From the NCBI RefSeq assembly GCF_016907015.1, contig NZ_JAFBBE010000003.1, forward strand, positions 135,185 through 199,184: a DNA stretch of 64,000 bases, written 5' to 3'. This document shows positions 44,291 to 53,327 of this stretch, one piece after another (position 1 is the stretch's first letter; each line of letters starts with the position of its first letter). The DNA comes from Oceanisphaera litoralis. GTDB lineage: Bacteria; Pseudomonadota; Gammaproteobacteria; Enterobacterales; Aeromonadaceae. The notes under the pieces were generated by a model that was not told the DNA's origin, did no database searches, and saw only the letters and a list, made by a program, of their open reading frames with translations. The position numbers were made by a program, and so were the translations under genes.

Positions 44291-44537
44291 GAACAGGAAA
44301 CTCCGGGACAACAAATGGCAAGAAACGGCAACAAACTGCAAACTGCAAACTGATAGCAGCAAAGATAGGCCGATTAAAAACGGCCGCTAGAATAATGGAT
44401 CCGACTACCGATTAACAGGCCCAGGACCCAAGTCACCTCAGGCGGCGACGGTCTGCATTCTCCGGGTCGGGGCATACCCAGTACACATATTCAACTCCGG
44501 AGATCTTTGGCTGCCGTGCGTTGACGGCTCGGCGCCA
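44291..44537. other. intergenic gap between mshQ and the large hybrid kinase
   Basis: 247 bases without a convincing gene. A short tandem CAAACTGCAAACTG is present near 44335-44350. I found no clear terminator after mshQ and no strong promoter for the kinase. Confidence 0.5.
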
Positions 44538-46679
44538 TCAGCGGATCACCTCCCGCCGGTTGAACACCCGGTCGTTGCCGCGCTTGCGCAGCTCCTCGGT
44601 GAACTGCAGCTGTGCTGTCGGTTGCACCAGTCGGCTGCCGTCGTGAGGCTGTAGCCACAGTGGTACTTCCAGCTCAACCTTACCGCTCCACTGCTTCTCA
44701 TAAGCTGCGACGTCTATCGCCTGCTCTGTCACCTCCAGCCGCAGTGGCGGCGACGGCATCGTCGTCACATTAAGTGGGGTTGAAGATTGCAAGACATAAG
44801 GAAACCCGCTGTCTTCCGCTACGGTATTGATATCAGTCGAATAATAATTCAGATGGGTCGGCATTGTTCCTTCCTGGCCAACCGGTAATTCAAGATCTTC
44901 CAGGGTTAGAAAGCCGAAACGCAGTGTGTCTTCCTTATCCGCCAAGGTCGTTTTTTCATCCACGCCCAGTGTTTTATCGTGTTCTTTGATGGCCAGCTCT
45001 AATGGCAAGTTCAGGCTGGTTTCGGCAAACGGCTTGTTTTTAATGAAGGTGAGACTGGCAGGATTCAGTGCGACCCTATGCTGCCCAGCCTCCAATTCCG
45101 AGTAAGTCAAGCTCAAATCGGTATCCGTCAATTCGACATCCGCCCATCGGGTATCGAGTATGATCTCGCTATTGGCCTTGAGGCCACCGGCAAACTCGCC
45201 ACTGTAGCTGGGCAGCGGATTACCTTTGGTATCCAGGCCCTCCACAATAAAGCCGGGCGTTGCATTAAATTCAACCGATGCCGGCTGTGCGGCATACATT
45301 ACATCCCCCGAGATATCACCGGCTATGGTTTCTTTAACACGAAGCGAGGCCGGCACGGTGCGGCCGATGATTGCACTACTACCTTGTGTTTCCTTGTCGC
45401 CACAATCGGGCGCGTACGCGGCACAATGATTCGCTATTGAAACTTGCACCAGAGCTACGTCATTAAAGGAAACTTCATCCTCTAAACTGAACAAGGCATG
45501 ATTGTTAACGTTCACCATGCTGTTATCGGGAATAACAAGGGTATAATCCGAGAGGACCGCACCTTTTTCATTGTTGCTACCGTCAACACTATAAAAAATA
45601 AAGTCTAATGGCACCGATTTTTCTTCACCTGCCTTGGCCAGCACGGGGCAGCCTGCATGGGTAGCATACACAAATGAATTTGACACTGGTGGGCAATCAT
45701 TATGAGACTGGACTTCCACCATATAGGGCACAAACTTCAGAGTAAGATGCTGAGCGGCTTGTCCTTCTATCTGAGGATCCAAGGTCAAGTTCAATGAGGC
45801 AGGAATGTTATATTTTATATAAAGTTCAGTATTCAGTGGCAGCTGGTGGTTACTACCATTGACTAGTGGGATATATGTGCCAGCCTCACCAACTTTCTTA
45901 TAGGAAAGCTCACCATCACCATAGTTTAGTTTAAAATCTTGCTCGATAGCGGTGCCGGAATTTTTGATGGTTATTTTTGCAGCATACCCACCTTCACCAT
46001 TTACATAGCCAATATTGCTAACGGCTGACACGGTGACTTCAGGTTTTTCATCGACCCAGCCAAAGTCATATGTACAGGCCCCATTACTATCAACTGCGGC
46101 ATGAGCCCATACTGTTAATGATTTCGAACTTATGCGGCCACAGACAAAAGCGTTTGAAGTTTGAATGGTAACGTCACCTGTAGCATAAAGATAACCATGG
46201 AAACTACCCTTTATATCTGCATCACCTTTAACAAAAACCAAAGCGCCATCGCCTTCCCCACCAGCCTTCCCTTGTGGATCCACCGTGAAATCCCCATTAA
46301 TTATATAAACTTTCCCTCCATCGAAGTCTTTATTATTTTTCACTGTGTATGCATCATTATGAATTTCAACTTTTTCTTTTTTCTCATAATACTCAAAACT
46401 ATCAACAGATGTCGTCGCCGAAAAATCATCAACTTTTACACAAGGTGAATGGCCATAACAAGATGGCTTGTTTTTTCCCTGACTGGTGTTGCTTACTTCT
46501 TTAAAATGAACCTTTCCCTCTTTACTCTCGCCGCTAATAATGGCGCCAGGCCCCACATGAATGGAGCCATTTTCATCATGACTTTGTACGGTATAGGGAA
46601 AAATTTCTTCAATGGTCTGCGCCTGCGAGGCTGCACTCCAGCATAGGGGGAATAACAACAAAATCTTTAAATACTTCAT
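44538..46679 (-). CDS. mshQ: MSHA biogenesis protein MshQ-like (DUF6701 C-terminus)
   Basis: A 713-residue secreted protein with a signal peptide MKYLKILLLFPLCWSAASQA. The N-terminal part (about 20-210) is a beta-rich, repeat-like region with VYIINGDFTVDPQG and GDADIKGSFHGYLYATGDVT, resembling polymer-type secreted proteins. The C-terminal part (about 440-713) has LRFGFLTLEDLELPVG and ends RGNDRVFNRREVIR, as DUF6701/MshQ proteins do. It is shorter than the MshQ proteins of Vibrio (about 1,200). It overlaps mshP by four bases. The first 1.1 kb of coding sequence is markedly AT-richer than its neighbours. Its role in pilus assembly or adhesion is not established. Confidence 0.8.
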   Translation of the reverse strand: MKYLKILLLFPLCWSAASQAQTIEEIFPYTVQSHDENGSIHVGPGAIISGESKEGKVHFKEVSNTSQGKNKPSCYGHSPCVKVDDFSATTSVDSFEYYEKKEKVEIHNDAYTVKNNKDFDGGKVYIINGDFTVDPQGKAGGEGDGALVFVKGDADIKGSFHGYLYATGDVTIQTSNAFVCGRISSKSLTVWAHAAVDSNGACTYDFGWVDEKPEVTVSAVSNIGYVNGEGGYAAKITIKNSGTAIEQDFKLNYGDGELSYKKVGEAGTYIPLVNGSNHQLPLNTELYIKYNIPASLNLTLDPQIEGQAAQHLTLKFVPYMVEVQSHNDCPPVSNSFVYATHAGCPVLAKAGEEKSVPLDFIFYSVDGSNNEKGAVLSDYTLVIPDNSMVNVNNHALFSLEDEVSFNDVALVQVSIANHCAAYAPDCGDKETQGSSAIIGRTVPASLRVKETIAGDISGDVMYAAQPASVEFNATPGFIVEGLDTKGNPLPSYSGEFAGGLKANSEIILDTRWADVELTDTDLSLTYSELEAGQHRVALNPASLTFIKNKPFAETSLNLPLELAIKEHDKTLGVDEKTTLADKEDTLRFGFLTLEDLELPVGQEGTMPTHLNYYSTDINTVAEDSGFPYVLQSSTPLNVTTMPSPPLRLEVTEQAIDVAAYEKQWSGKVELEVPLWLQPHDGSRLVQPTAQLQFTEELRKRGNDRVFNRREVIR

Positions 46680-47080
46680 TCAATCACCTCGACTTCTATG
46701 TTGCGGATCACCGTCAGTTGGCCGGTGTTACAGGTGCCGGTGGCGATCACATTTACCTGGGTTACGCCGGCATCCGTACTGCTCTCGGGGACTCTGGCGA
46801 TTCCTGCACAGCCCGCCACCTCTGTGGTAACGGCAGCGCTGGAGTTACTATCACCCAACAATTCAAACACTTTCTGCTCCAGTACCGACTCGGCAGCCAG
46901 GCGGGCCTTGAACGCCTGCACTTCATACACCAGTTGTCGGCTGCTCTGGCTCGACAGGGTCGCCAGGCCCGCCATCAGCGCCGCCAGCACCAGCATGATA
47001 AACAGCACGCTCAGCAGCATGCTGCCGCGCTGGGTTGATCGAACGCCGAGATTAATATCGGAAGTGATATCAGGGTTCAT
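46676..47080 (-). CDS. mshP: MSHA biogenesis protein MshP (PilX-like)
   Basis: A 134-residue protein with a prepilin-like hydrophobic helix after QRGSMLLSVLFIMLVLAAL (about residues 18-45). It lacks the Glu5 of true pilins, as PilX-type minor components do. A pair of Cys residues lies in the C-terminal half (AGCAGI and TCNTGQ). Its ATG lies within the end of mshO and its stop overlaps mshQ. It is likely a minor pilin-like component of the pilus tip or of initiation. Confidence 0.88.
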   Translation of the reverse strand: MNPDITSDINLGVRSTQRGSMLLSVLFIMLVLAALMAGLATLSSQSSRQLVYEVQAFKARLAAESVLEQKVFELLGDSNSSAAVTTEVAGCAGIARVPESSTDAGVTQVNVIATGTCNTGQLTVIRNIEVEVIE

Positions 47081-47864
47081 AAATCACCTGGATCTGGCTG
47101 GGCAGCACCAGCTCACCGTCCCGGGTTTGCAGCGACAGCGACATGACCAGCAGCTGAAGAGACTCATTGTAATCCGAAAAAACGCGATTAGACACGACAT
47201 TGTTCAACATTAATACGGCAGGTGACCACCCTGACCCCGTATTCTCATAACGCCACAGGGCACCATGCTGCAGGCAAAAACGCACCTGACGCCGCTGCAA
47301 CAGTACATAGCGCTTGCCCAGGCCTTCCCTGCCAAAACTAACTTCCCCCGCGGAGAATCTAAAAGCATCGGCAAAAGGCAGGCTCGCGGGTAGCTTCACC
47401 TCCTCCTCCGGCTTCTTATAACCAAACTCGACGACGTTCATCGGCCGTGTCCCCGGGTAATCCTGCCACACTGCCTCACCGCTGTCGGCACGCACCGTCA
47501 GATTGACCTTTTCAATGGCGTTACCTTGCTGTATCAGCGGAATAATAAAGGTCGCATCAGGGTTAAGGTCTGTTACCCGGCCGTTGTAGCGGCCCGAGGC
47601 CAGCACCGGCACGAAAGAGACACAGCGGTTATCGATGCCGTCCTCATTGGCACTCACATAGACGCTGGGGCTGTAGGCCAGGCTGAGTTCGCGTTTGATG
47701 CGTTCCATGGCGAAGCGGGCGCCGGCCAGGGCCTGACCGCGCTCGGCAGTACCCACATACGCTGTGGCCATGTCGGCGATGAAGCGGGTGCCGAAGATGG
47801 CGCTGATGCCAATCAGCGCCAGCACGATCACCAGCTCTATCAAGGTAAAGCCGCGCGCCTTCAT
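47070..47864 (-). CDS. mshO: MSHA minor pilin MshO
   Basis: A 264-residue type IV prepilin. The cleavage and helix motif is KARG/FTLIELVIVLALIGIS with Glu5. The body contains VDSLxx-like Cys residues (DNRCVSF and RFCLQHG). It overlaps mshD by ATGA and mshP by 11 bases. It fits MshO by size and position; family members are pseudopilin J-like minor subunits. Confidence 0.9.
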   Translation of the reverse strand: MKARGFTLIELVIVLALIGISAIFGTRFIADMATAYVGTAERGQALAGARFAMERIKRELSLAYSPSVYVSANEDGIDNRCVSFVPVLASGRYNGRVTDLNPDATFIIPLIQQGNAIEKVNLTVRADSGEAVWQDYPGTRPMNVVEFGYKKPEEEVKLPASLPFADAFRFSAGEVSFGREGLGKRYVLLQRRQVRFCLQHGALWRYENTGSGWSPAVLMLNNVVSNRVFSDYNESLQLLVMSLSLQTRDGELVLPSQIQVIYEP

Positions 47865-48397
47865 CGGATATTGTACCTGTGCAGAATAAAGGAAAGAGTG
47901 GAGCCCTGCTCGATGCCGACCTTGATGGTCACTTTTTTGAAAGGCTCGCTTGCATCCGGTTCAACGCAGCTTTCTATCCTGAAATGGCGGTAAAGCCGGG
48001 GTTGCGGCAAGTTCAATTGACCGGCCAGGGTTTCACCGTCAATGGCATTAATACCACACCAAAGCTGAAAATCATCGACCACATTAAAGTCGTTAATGTT
48101 GCCAGTGCTTGCCTGGGAACTATTGGCACACACTGTCACCCCATTAATACCACACCGCTCCCGGGCCGCTGGATTATTATTGGCATCAAATTTCACCGCC
48201 ATGAGCTGTTCGCTCAGGGCTTCGGCCAGTGACACGGCCCGAAACTGAAATACCGGATCCAGCTGGCGGGGCTGACTTGCAAAGAAGAGCCCGACCCCGA
48301 CCAGCACAATGGCCAGTATCGCCAGTCCCAGCACATATTCCAGCAGGCTGACACCGCTATCACGACGAATATGATAGAGGAAATAGCTAGGGCGCAT
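47861..48397 (-). CDS. mshD: MSHA minor pilin MshD
   Basis: A 178-residue minor prepilin from ATG 48397 (MRPSYFLYHIRRDSG/VSLLEYVLG), with Glu at position 5 of the mature chain. The frame is open to 48439, inside mshC, but 48397 gives the proper prepilin leader. Four Cys residues (RERCGING, TVCANS, LWCGIN, IESCVEP) suggest disulfides. It overlaps mshC by 11 bases. Confidence 0.88.
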   Translation of the reverse strand: MRPSYFLYHIRRDSGVSLLEYVLGLAILAIVLVGVGLFFASQPRQLDPVFQFRAVSLAEALSEQLMAVKFDANNNPAARERCGINGVTVCANSSQASTGNINDFNVVDDFQLWCGINAIDGETLAGQLNLPQPRLYRHFRIESCVEPDASEPFKKVTIKVGIEQGSTLSFILHRYNIR

Positions 48398-48926
48398 GAA
48401 TATAGCCCTCGGGTTCAATATGAACGGCTTTGCCGCCAATCGTTATTTCAAGGGATTCGGCAAGCGGGATATCATTGATAAAGGGGCGACCCAGGCGGCT
48501 ATCTTCACTTAAAAAGCGTGTATCGGTTGACGCTTTGCCAAATTGCAGCACCAATGGCAAGGACCGGTTGGCCTGTATATTCAGGTCACGACTCCCCATA
48601 AAGAGTCCCTGATGCGTCCCTTTATCAAGAACATCATCGGCAAGCGGCGTTGCCGTAGACTCGCAGTGTTGGGTAAGGGAAAAAGCGGTATTGGTGATAA
48701 CGACCCTGGAACAACGCCGTAAATCGGCACCTGATTGCACGGCCTCCGGGTCATTCATGGCTCGCAACTGCGCCAGCCGTAACAGGCCGACCAGGTTGTC
48801 CGCCTGCAACCGTTGTTCGAACCGGCTGCCCAGCTGCAGGCGTGGCAACGCCACCGCCGCCAGTATGCCGCTCAGCACCAGCACCAGTATCAATTCGATG
48901 AGGGTAAAGCCACGGAATCGGATCAT
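48387..48926 (-). CDS. mshC: MSHA minor pilin MshC
   Basis: A 179-residue type IV prepilin starting MIRFRG/FTLIELILVLVLSG, with Glu5. A Cys pair (LRRCSRV and TQHCEST) bounds a loop near the middle, as in pseudopilin GspH-like proteins. It follows the mshA terminator and opens the minor-pilin series C-D-O-P-Q, so it depends on readthrough from mshA or on an unseen promoter. Confidence 0.88.
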   Translation of the reverse strand: MIRFRGFTLIELILVLVLSGILAAVALPRLQLGSRFEQRLQADNLVGLLRLAQLRAMNDPEAVQSGADLRRCSRVVITNTAFSLTQHCESTATPLADDVLDKGTHQGLFMGSRDLNIQANRSLPLVLQFGKASTDTRFLSEDSRLGRPFINDIPLAESLEITIGGKAVHIEPEGYIHAP

Positions 48927-48932
48927 GGTATT

Positions 48933-48958
48933 AAAAAAGGCGGCCCAAGCCGCCTTTT
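48933..48958 (-). terminator. terminator-like hairpin between mshA and mshC
   Basis: A 10-bp stem AAAAGGCGGC/GCCGCCTTTT with a CCAA (TTGG on the minus strand) loop and a run of T on the minus strand lies 13 bp after the mshA stop. It would set mshA mRNA above that of the minor pilins. Confidence 0.85.
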
Positions 48959-48971
48959 ACTAATTAACAGA

Positions 48972-49508
48972 TTAACAACCAGAGACATCAACTACGGTTT
49001 TTGCCGGCTGATACGGAGTGGCTGTAACTGCGGTTTCACCTGAGCCAGAAGCAATGACTGCGGCTTCAGCTTCGGTATAAACCACAGTACAGTTACCATC
49101 AAGGCCTCGGGCACGGGGGGCAATGGTCAGTGTCTCATCATCTTTTTCAATAATATAAGAGCTGGTGCCCTCTGTAGCGGCATTAAAAGAATCGGCATCC
49201 TGCAGCATGGCAATGATACCGTCCTCTGACGCGGCAGGGAAACCCTGCACAAAGTCAACATTTGAGAGTTCGTCTTGACCCTTTTGTGGAGCGGCTGTTG
49301 TACCCAGCTTGTCATAACCATCCAGAATGGCTTTGGTATTGGCCAGTGTCATGGCTGACCGAATTGAACCGTTCAGAGCATGAACATTGGCTTCATAAGC
49401 ATCGCCCTGCATGTTGATAAAACGCGGCGCAGCCACGGCACCCAGGATGCCCAGAATGACGATAACGATAACCAGTTCGATCAGGGTAAAACCCGCTGTT
49501 TTTCTCAT
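48972..49508 (-). CDS. mshA: MSHA major pilin MshA
   Basis: A 178-residue type IV prepilin: leader MRKTAG, cleavage before Phe, then FTLIELVIVIVILGILGAVA with Glu5. The globular part ends with a disulfide pair (DGNCTVVY and VDVSGC). It polymerises into the mannose-sensitive haemagglutinin pilus used for surface attachment. A strong ribosome binding site AGAGGAAAGC precedes the ATG. It has its own promoter (49583-49611) and a terminator just after it, so it is likely to be expressed above the rest of the locus. Confidence 0.96.
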   Translation of the reverse strand: MRKTAGFTLIELVIVIVILGILGAVAAPRFINMQGDAYEANVHALNGSIRSAMTLANTKAILDGYDKLGTTAAPQKGQDELSNVDFVQGFPAASEDGIIAMLQDADSFNAATEGTSSYIIEKDDETLTIAPRARGLDGNCTVVYTEAEAAVIASGSGETAVTATPYQPAKTVVDVSGC

Positions 49509-49582
49509 GCTTTCCTCTATTTCGATTTATTTAACATTAATAACAAAACAATTCATGGATAACTTATTGATTTAATCATCAA

Positions 49583-49611
49583 ATCATACTGACCTGATTG
49601 AAACCCTTCAA
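49583..49611 (-). promoter_or_regulatory. predicted mshA promoter
   Basis: On the minus strand TTGAAG (49611-49606) and TATGAT (49588-49583) are exactly 17 bp apart. Transcription would begin near 49576, giving a leader of about 68 nt. Confidence 0.6.
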
Positions 49612-49620
49612 TGCTTTTTG

Positions 49621-49641
49621 TACCAATAAAGGACATTGGTA
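49621..49641. repeat. inverted repeat upstream of the mshA promoter
   Basis: TACCAAT (49621-49627) and ATTGGTA (49635-49641) are perfect arms with a 7-base loop, 10 bp upstream of the predicted -35. It lacks a T run in the direction of mshG, so an operator is more likely than a terminator. Confidence 0.4.
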
Positions 49642-49682
49642 TGGGTACAAGTAATGCGTACAAGCAATACAAGCCAATACCT

Positions 49683-50903
49683 TTACCCCTTGACCACATT
49701 CATCATGTCCCACATGGGGGTAAAGATGCCCAGCGCCAGGATCAGCACCATGACAGAAATCACCACGATTAATATCGGCTCGATCTTGGAGGTCAGGTTG
49801 CTGATGTCGTAGTCCACTTCCTCTTCGTAGAAGCGGCCCGCCTCCATCACCATTTCGTCGACCCGGCCGGTTTCTTCCCCCACGCGGAACATCTGTAATA
49901 TCAGCGGCGTAAAGACCCCGCTTTGCTCGGCCACCACCGACAGGCTGCTGCCGGACGACAGTTGCTCACCCATGCCCAGAATGGCTCGGGTCAGATACGC
50001 ATTGGCCGTGGCATTACCCGCCAGGGTCAGCACCCGTACTATGGGCACGCCGGCGGTCAGCATCATAGCAAAACTGCGGCAAAAACGCGCAAGTAAAATA
50101 CGTTTTATCAAGGGCCCGACGATGGGAATGCGCAGCTGCCAGTAGTGCCAGCGCAGGCGCCCGCTCGGGGTATTGACATAGCGCCAGATCACACCGCTGC
50201 CAACCACCGAGACCACCACCAGGTGACCGATGTACTGGGTAAAGAAGCTGGAGGTGCTCATCAAGAAACGGGTGGTCCAGGGCAGGTCGGCGCCCAGGCT
50301 GGCAAAAATACCGCTGAAGGCCGGGATCACATAGAGGTTCATCACTACCATGGCGGCCAGCATGGTGATGCTGACAAAAACGGGGTAACGAATGGCGGCC
50401 TTGACCCGGCGCCGGGTATCCAGCTCCAGCTGAAAATAATGGGCCAGCTGCAAGAAGGCCTGTTCCAGCTGGCCGGTGCTTTCGCCCACTTCCACCAGCG
50501 ACACAAAGAGGCTGTTGAACAGATGCGGATGCGCCGCCAGGGCATTGGCCAGGGTCTGGCCCTGATTCAGTGCCTCGGCCACCTCGTTCAGCGCCCCGCT
50601 CATCACCTTGTTGTCGCTGGTGTCGCGCAGCCCTTCAACGATACGCAGTATGGGAATGCCGGCCCGGGTCAGGGAGGCAAACTGGCGGCTCAGGATCAAC
50701 AGCACTTCCGGTTTAACGCCCCCTTTCAGAAATTGCTGCAGTTGTATCCAGCCCTTGGTGCCGGCGCGGGTTTCCCTGATATCGATCGGGATCAGCCCGG
50801 CATTCAGCAGGCTCTCGGCGGCGGCCTGAGGCGAGGCGGCCTCCAGCCGACCTTCGTTAAGCTGCCCCTGACGGTTTCGGGCCCGATACTGATAGAAGGC
50901 CAT
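49683..50903 (-). CDS. mshG: MSHA platform protein MshG (PilC/GspF family)
   Basis: The inner-membrane platform of the pilus machine, 406 residues. It starts MAFYQYRARNRQGQLNEGRL, as PilC/GspF proteins do. Two GspF domains (about 70-190 and 270-400) carry the membrane segments. The start is ATG 50903, sharing a base with the mshE stop (TAATG); an in-frame start at 50915 is less likely. It is followed by 174 bp containing the mshA promoter. Confidence 0.94.
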   Translation of the reverse strand: MAFYQYRARNRQGQLNEGRLEAASPQAAAESLLNAGLIPIDIRETRAGTKGWIQLQQFLKGGVKPEVLLILSRQFASLTRAGIPILRIVEGLRDTSDNKVMSGALNEVAEALNQGQTLANALAAHPHLFNSLFVSLVEVGESTGQLEQAFLQLAHYFQLELDTRRRVKAAIRYPVFVSITMLAAMVVMNLYVIPAFSGIFASLGADLPWTTRFLMSTSSFFTQYIGHLVVVSVVGSGVIWRYVNTPSGRLRWHYWQLRIPIVGPLIKRILLARFCRSFAMMLTAGVPIVRVLTLAGNATANAYLTRAILGMGEQLSSGSSLSVVAEQSGVFTPLILQMFRVGEETGRVDEMVMEAGRFYEEEVDYDISNLTSKIEPILIVVISVMVLILALGIFTPMWDMMNVVKG

Positions 50904-52600
50904 TATTCCATCCACTCGGCCAGGCGCAGCACTTCGCTCAGCGCCACCTCACCGGCTCGCGCCAACTGCAGGGCCGAGCGGGCCAGGGTGATGTAGTCCG
51001 GCGCGGCCGCCACCAGTTCATTGAAACGTTCGATATTCTGTTCGCGCAGGGTATCGGCCATGTCCTGAGTAATGTCCAGCCATTCATAGACCCCGACCCG
51101 CCCCTTGTGGCCGCTGTGGTTGCAACCGGCACAGCCCTCGCCCCGGTAAAAACGACCGCCGCTGAAGCCGGGCTCAAGATACTGCAAGAACTGCCGTTCA
51201 CTCTGCTCGGGTACATGCGCCACCTTGCAGTGTTCGCACAGACGGCGCACCAGCCGCTGGGCCAGGATGCCCTTGAGGGTGCTGGCCACCAGATAACCGG
51301 GTACGCCCATGTCCATCAGTCGCACCGCCGAGCTGGGCGCGTCGTTGGTGTGCAGGGTAGAGAGCACCAGGTGGCCGGTGAGTGCACCGCGCATGGCAAT
51401 TTCGGCGGTTTCCTGATCGCGCATTTCACCAATCAGCAAGATATCCGGATCCTGGCGCAGGCTGGTGCGCAAGATGCGGGCAAAGGTCAGGCCGGCCTTG
51501 AGGTTCACCTGCACCTGATTGACCCGCGGTAGCTGGTATTCGACCGGATCTTCGGCGGTGATGATCTTGCGATCCGGCGTATTGAGTTCGCTCAGGGCGC
51601 CATACAGGGTAGTGGTTTTACCGCTGCCGGTGGGGCCGGTCACCAGAATGATGCCGTTGGGACTGGCCAGTTTGCGCCGAAAGGCGGCCAGCAGTGCCGG
51701 GGGCATGCCGGCTTGTGCCAGGTTGCGAATGCCGCCTGACTGAGCCAGCAGTCGCAACACCACCGCCTCGCCGAATTGCACCGGCATGGTGGCCATGCGT
51801 ACATCCACCGGGCTGTCTTTGATGGTCAGCGCGAAGCGGCCGTCTTGTGGCAGTCGCCGTTCGGCGATGTCGAGCCCGGCCATCAGCTTGAGCCGGGAGA
51901 CCAGCGCCGGGGCTATGTTCACTTCCTTGAGCTCGGTTTCCTGCAGCAGGCCGTCGACCCGCATCCGCAGCCGGATAAGATTTTTGTCGGGCTCGATATG
52001 AATGTCGGAAGCCCCGACCTGCAAGGCATCTTCAAACAGTGAATACAGCAGTTTGGCCACGGTGGCGTCGCTGTTGTCCAGTCCCGCCGCTTCCAACGCC
52101 GGTCGGCTGGGGGTATTTTCACCCTGCAACTGCTCGGCCAGATTGGCGATGTCGTCGGTACGCCGGTAAAGCTGATCGTAAAGCCCCAGCAACTGCCCCT
52201 GCGGCGCCACCGCCAGCTTGACCTCGCGCGGTGCCAGCAGGTTGCCGATGGCATCCTGAGTGTCCAGATCCGCCGGATCCGACAACACCACCGTGGCCTG
52301 GCTATCGTCGGCGCTGATCACCAGCGCCCGGTGACGACGCGCATACACTTCGGACAGCAGCTTGACCGCCTGACGGTCTATCTCGACCTTGTTCAAATCG
52401 AGCAAGGGCAGGTCCAGTTGCCTGGCCACAAAGCCAAGCAACTCCAGCTCGGTCAGAATATCCATCTGCACCATCAAGTGACCGATGCGGCCGCCTTCGC
52501 GCTGCTGTTGCTGTAATACCGACTCCAGTTGCTGGGCGGTAATGACCTCATGCTCAATCAGCAACTCGCCGAGCCGTTTAGTGAGTTTGCGCTGTGCCAT
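50903..52600 (-). CDS. mshE: MSHA extension ATPase MshE (GspE/PilB family)
   Basis: Powers MSHA pilus extension. At 565 residues it has an N-terminal MshEN region (about 9-70) of the type that binds c-di-GMP: RLGELLIEHEVITAQQLESV then GRIGHLMVQMDILTELELLG. The glycines expected before each VIT/ILT are replaced by Glu and Asp, so binding may be altered. The ATPase has Walker A GPTGSGKTTTLYG, Walker B ILLIGEMRDQETAE, and a zinc motif with CEHC and CAGC. It overlaps the end of mshN by 23 bases. Confidence 0.94.
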   Translation of the reverse strand: MAQRKLTKRLGELLIEHEVITAQQLESVLQQQQREGGRIGHLMVQMDILTELELLGFVARQLDLPLLDLNKVEIDRQAVKLLSEVYARRHRALVISADDSQATVVLSDPADLDTQDAIGNLLAPREVKLAVAPQGQLLGLYDQLYRRTDDIANLAEQLQGENTPSRPALEAAGLDNSDATVAKLLYSLFEDALQVGASDIHIEPDKNLIRLRMRVDGLLQETELKEVNIAPALVSRLKLMAGLDIAERRLPQDGRFALTIKDSPVDVRMATMPVQFGEAVVLRLLAQSGGIRNLAQAGMPPALLAAFRRKLASPNGIILVTGPTGSGKTTTLYGALSELNTPDRKIITAEDPVEYQLPRVNQVQVNLKAGLTFARILRTSLRQDPDILLIGEMRDQETAEIAMRGALTGHLVLSTLHTNDAPSSAVRLMDMGVPGYLVASTLKGILAQRLVRRLCEHCKVAHVPEQSERQFLQYLEPGFSGGRFYRGEGCAGCNHSGHKGRVGVYEWLDITQDMADTLREQNIERFNELVAAAPDYITLARSALQLARAGEVALSEVLRLAEWME

Positions 52601-53327
52601 ATTGCTCCAGTTGCTGTTCTACGAAACGCTGCGAGGCCATGCCCAGATCGGTACTGGCCCGCGCCCGTTGAAAGGCCGAGGTAAAATCTTCGCCCAGCTG
52701 ACGCTGGCACAACCCCAGCCCCAGCCACCAGGCGCCGACCCGGCTTTGGGCCAGCAAGAGCCGATAGGTCGCTGCCGCCTGTTCGCACTGGCCGCTGCGC
52801 CGGGCCATGTCGGCCTTGAGGCTGTAATAGTCGAGATGTAACGGCAGCGGTGGCCGGCTGTCATCCAGCACCTGCAAGGCCGCATTGTAACGCTGCTGCT
52901 CGGCCAGCAGGCGGGCCAGCGCCAGGCGCAGGTCGGCCTGGTCCGGGTCCAGCTCCAGCCCCTGCTGTAACTGGGCCCGGGCCTGCTCCAGGGCGCCACG
53001 GCCAAACTGCAGTGACGCCAGCCGCAACCGGGCTCCATGCGCGTCGGGGTATTCCGTCAGCGCCCGGGCCAGCCGAAACTCGGCCCGGGCCCAGTCGCCG
53101 GCGTCCAGCGCCGCATCGACCTGCCGGCCGATGTCGGCCAGCCAGTCGGCCCGGCTCAGGGTCACTTCGCTGATGCTGAGTGTGCTTTCCGTCGCCGGCA
53201 GCGCCGCCGTGTGATCGGGCCATTCCGCCTGTGCCCACCCTTCTTCATCGGAAGCCTGTGCCTGGGCCGCCGACGATAAAGGCAGCAACATCAGCAGCAT
53301 TCGAGACCAATACCGGGCGCCTTTCAT
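52578..53327 (-). CDS. mshN: TPR protein, MshN-like
   Basis: A 249-residue protein from ATG 53327 (MKGARYWSRMLLMLLPLSSA), with a signal peptide or N-terminal anchor and TPR helices from about residue 75 on (ALTEYPDAHGARLRLASLQF, QQGLELDPDQADLRLALARL). The position between mshL and mshE, and the TPR content, fit MshN, a pilus assembly factor. Sequence identity to MshN is not obvious by eye, so the name rests mainly on position. Its ATG shares a base with the mshL stop (TGATG). Confidence 0.75.
   Translation of the reverse strand: MKGARYWSRMLLMLLPLSSAAQAQASDEEGWAQAEWPDHTAALPATESTLSISEVTLSRADWLADIGRQVDAALDAGDWARAEFRLARALTEYPDAHGARLRLASLQFGRGALEQARAQLQQGLELDPDQADLRLALARLLAEQQRYNAALQVLDDSRPPLPLHLDYYSLKADMARRSGQCEQAAATYRLLLAQSRVGAWWLGLGLCQRQLGEDFTSAFQRARASTDLGMASQRFVEQQLEQYGTAQTH

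Noticed and set aside
47861..48397. mshD as a displaced mshB
   Set aside because: Its position after mshC, the SLLE prepilin motif and four Cys residues fit MshD; MshB would lie before mshA.
49621..49641. terminator after mshG
   Set aside because: The stem is AT-rich and only 7 bp, and the minus strand lacks a T run after it.
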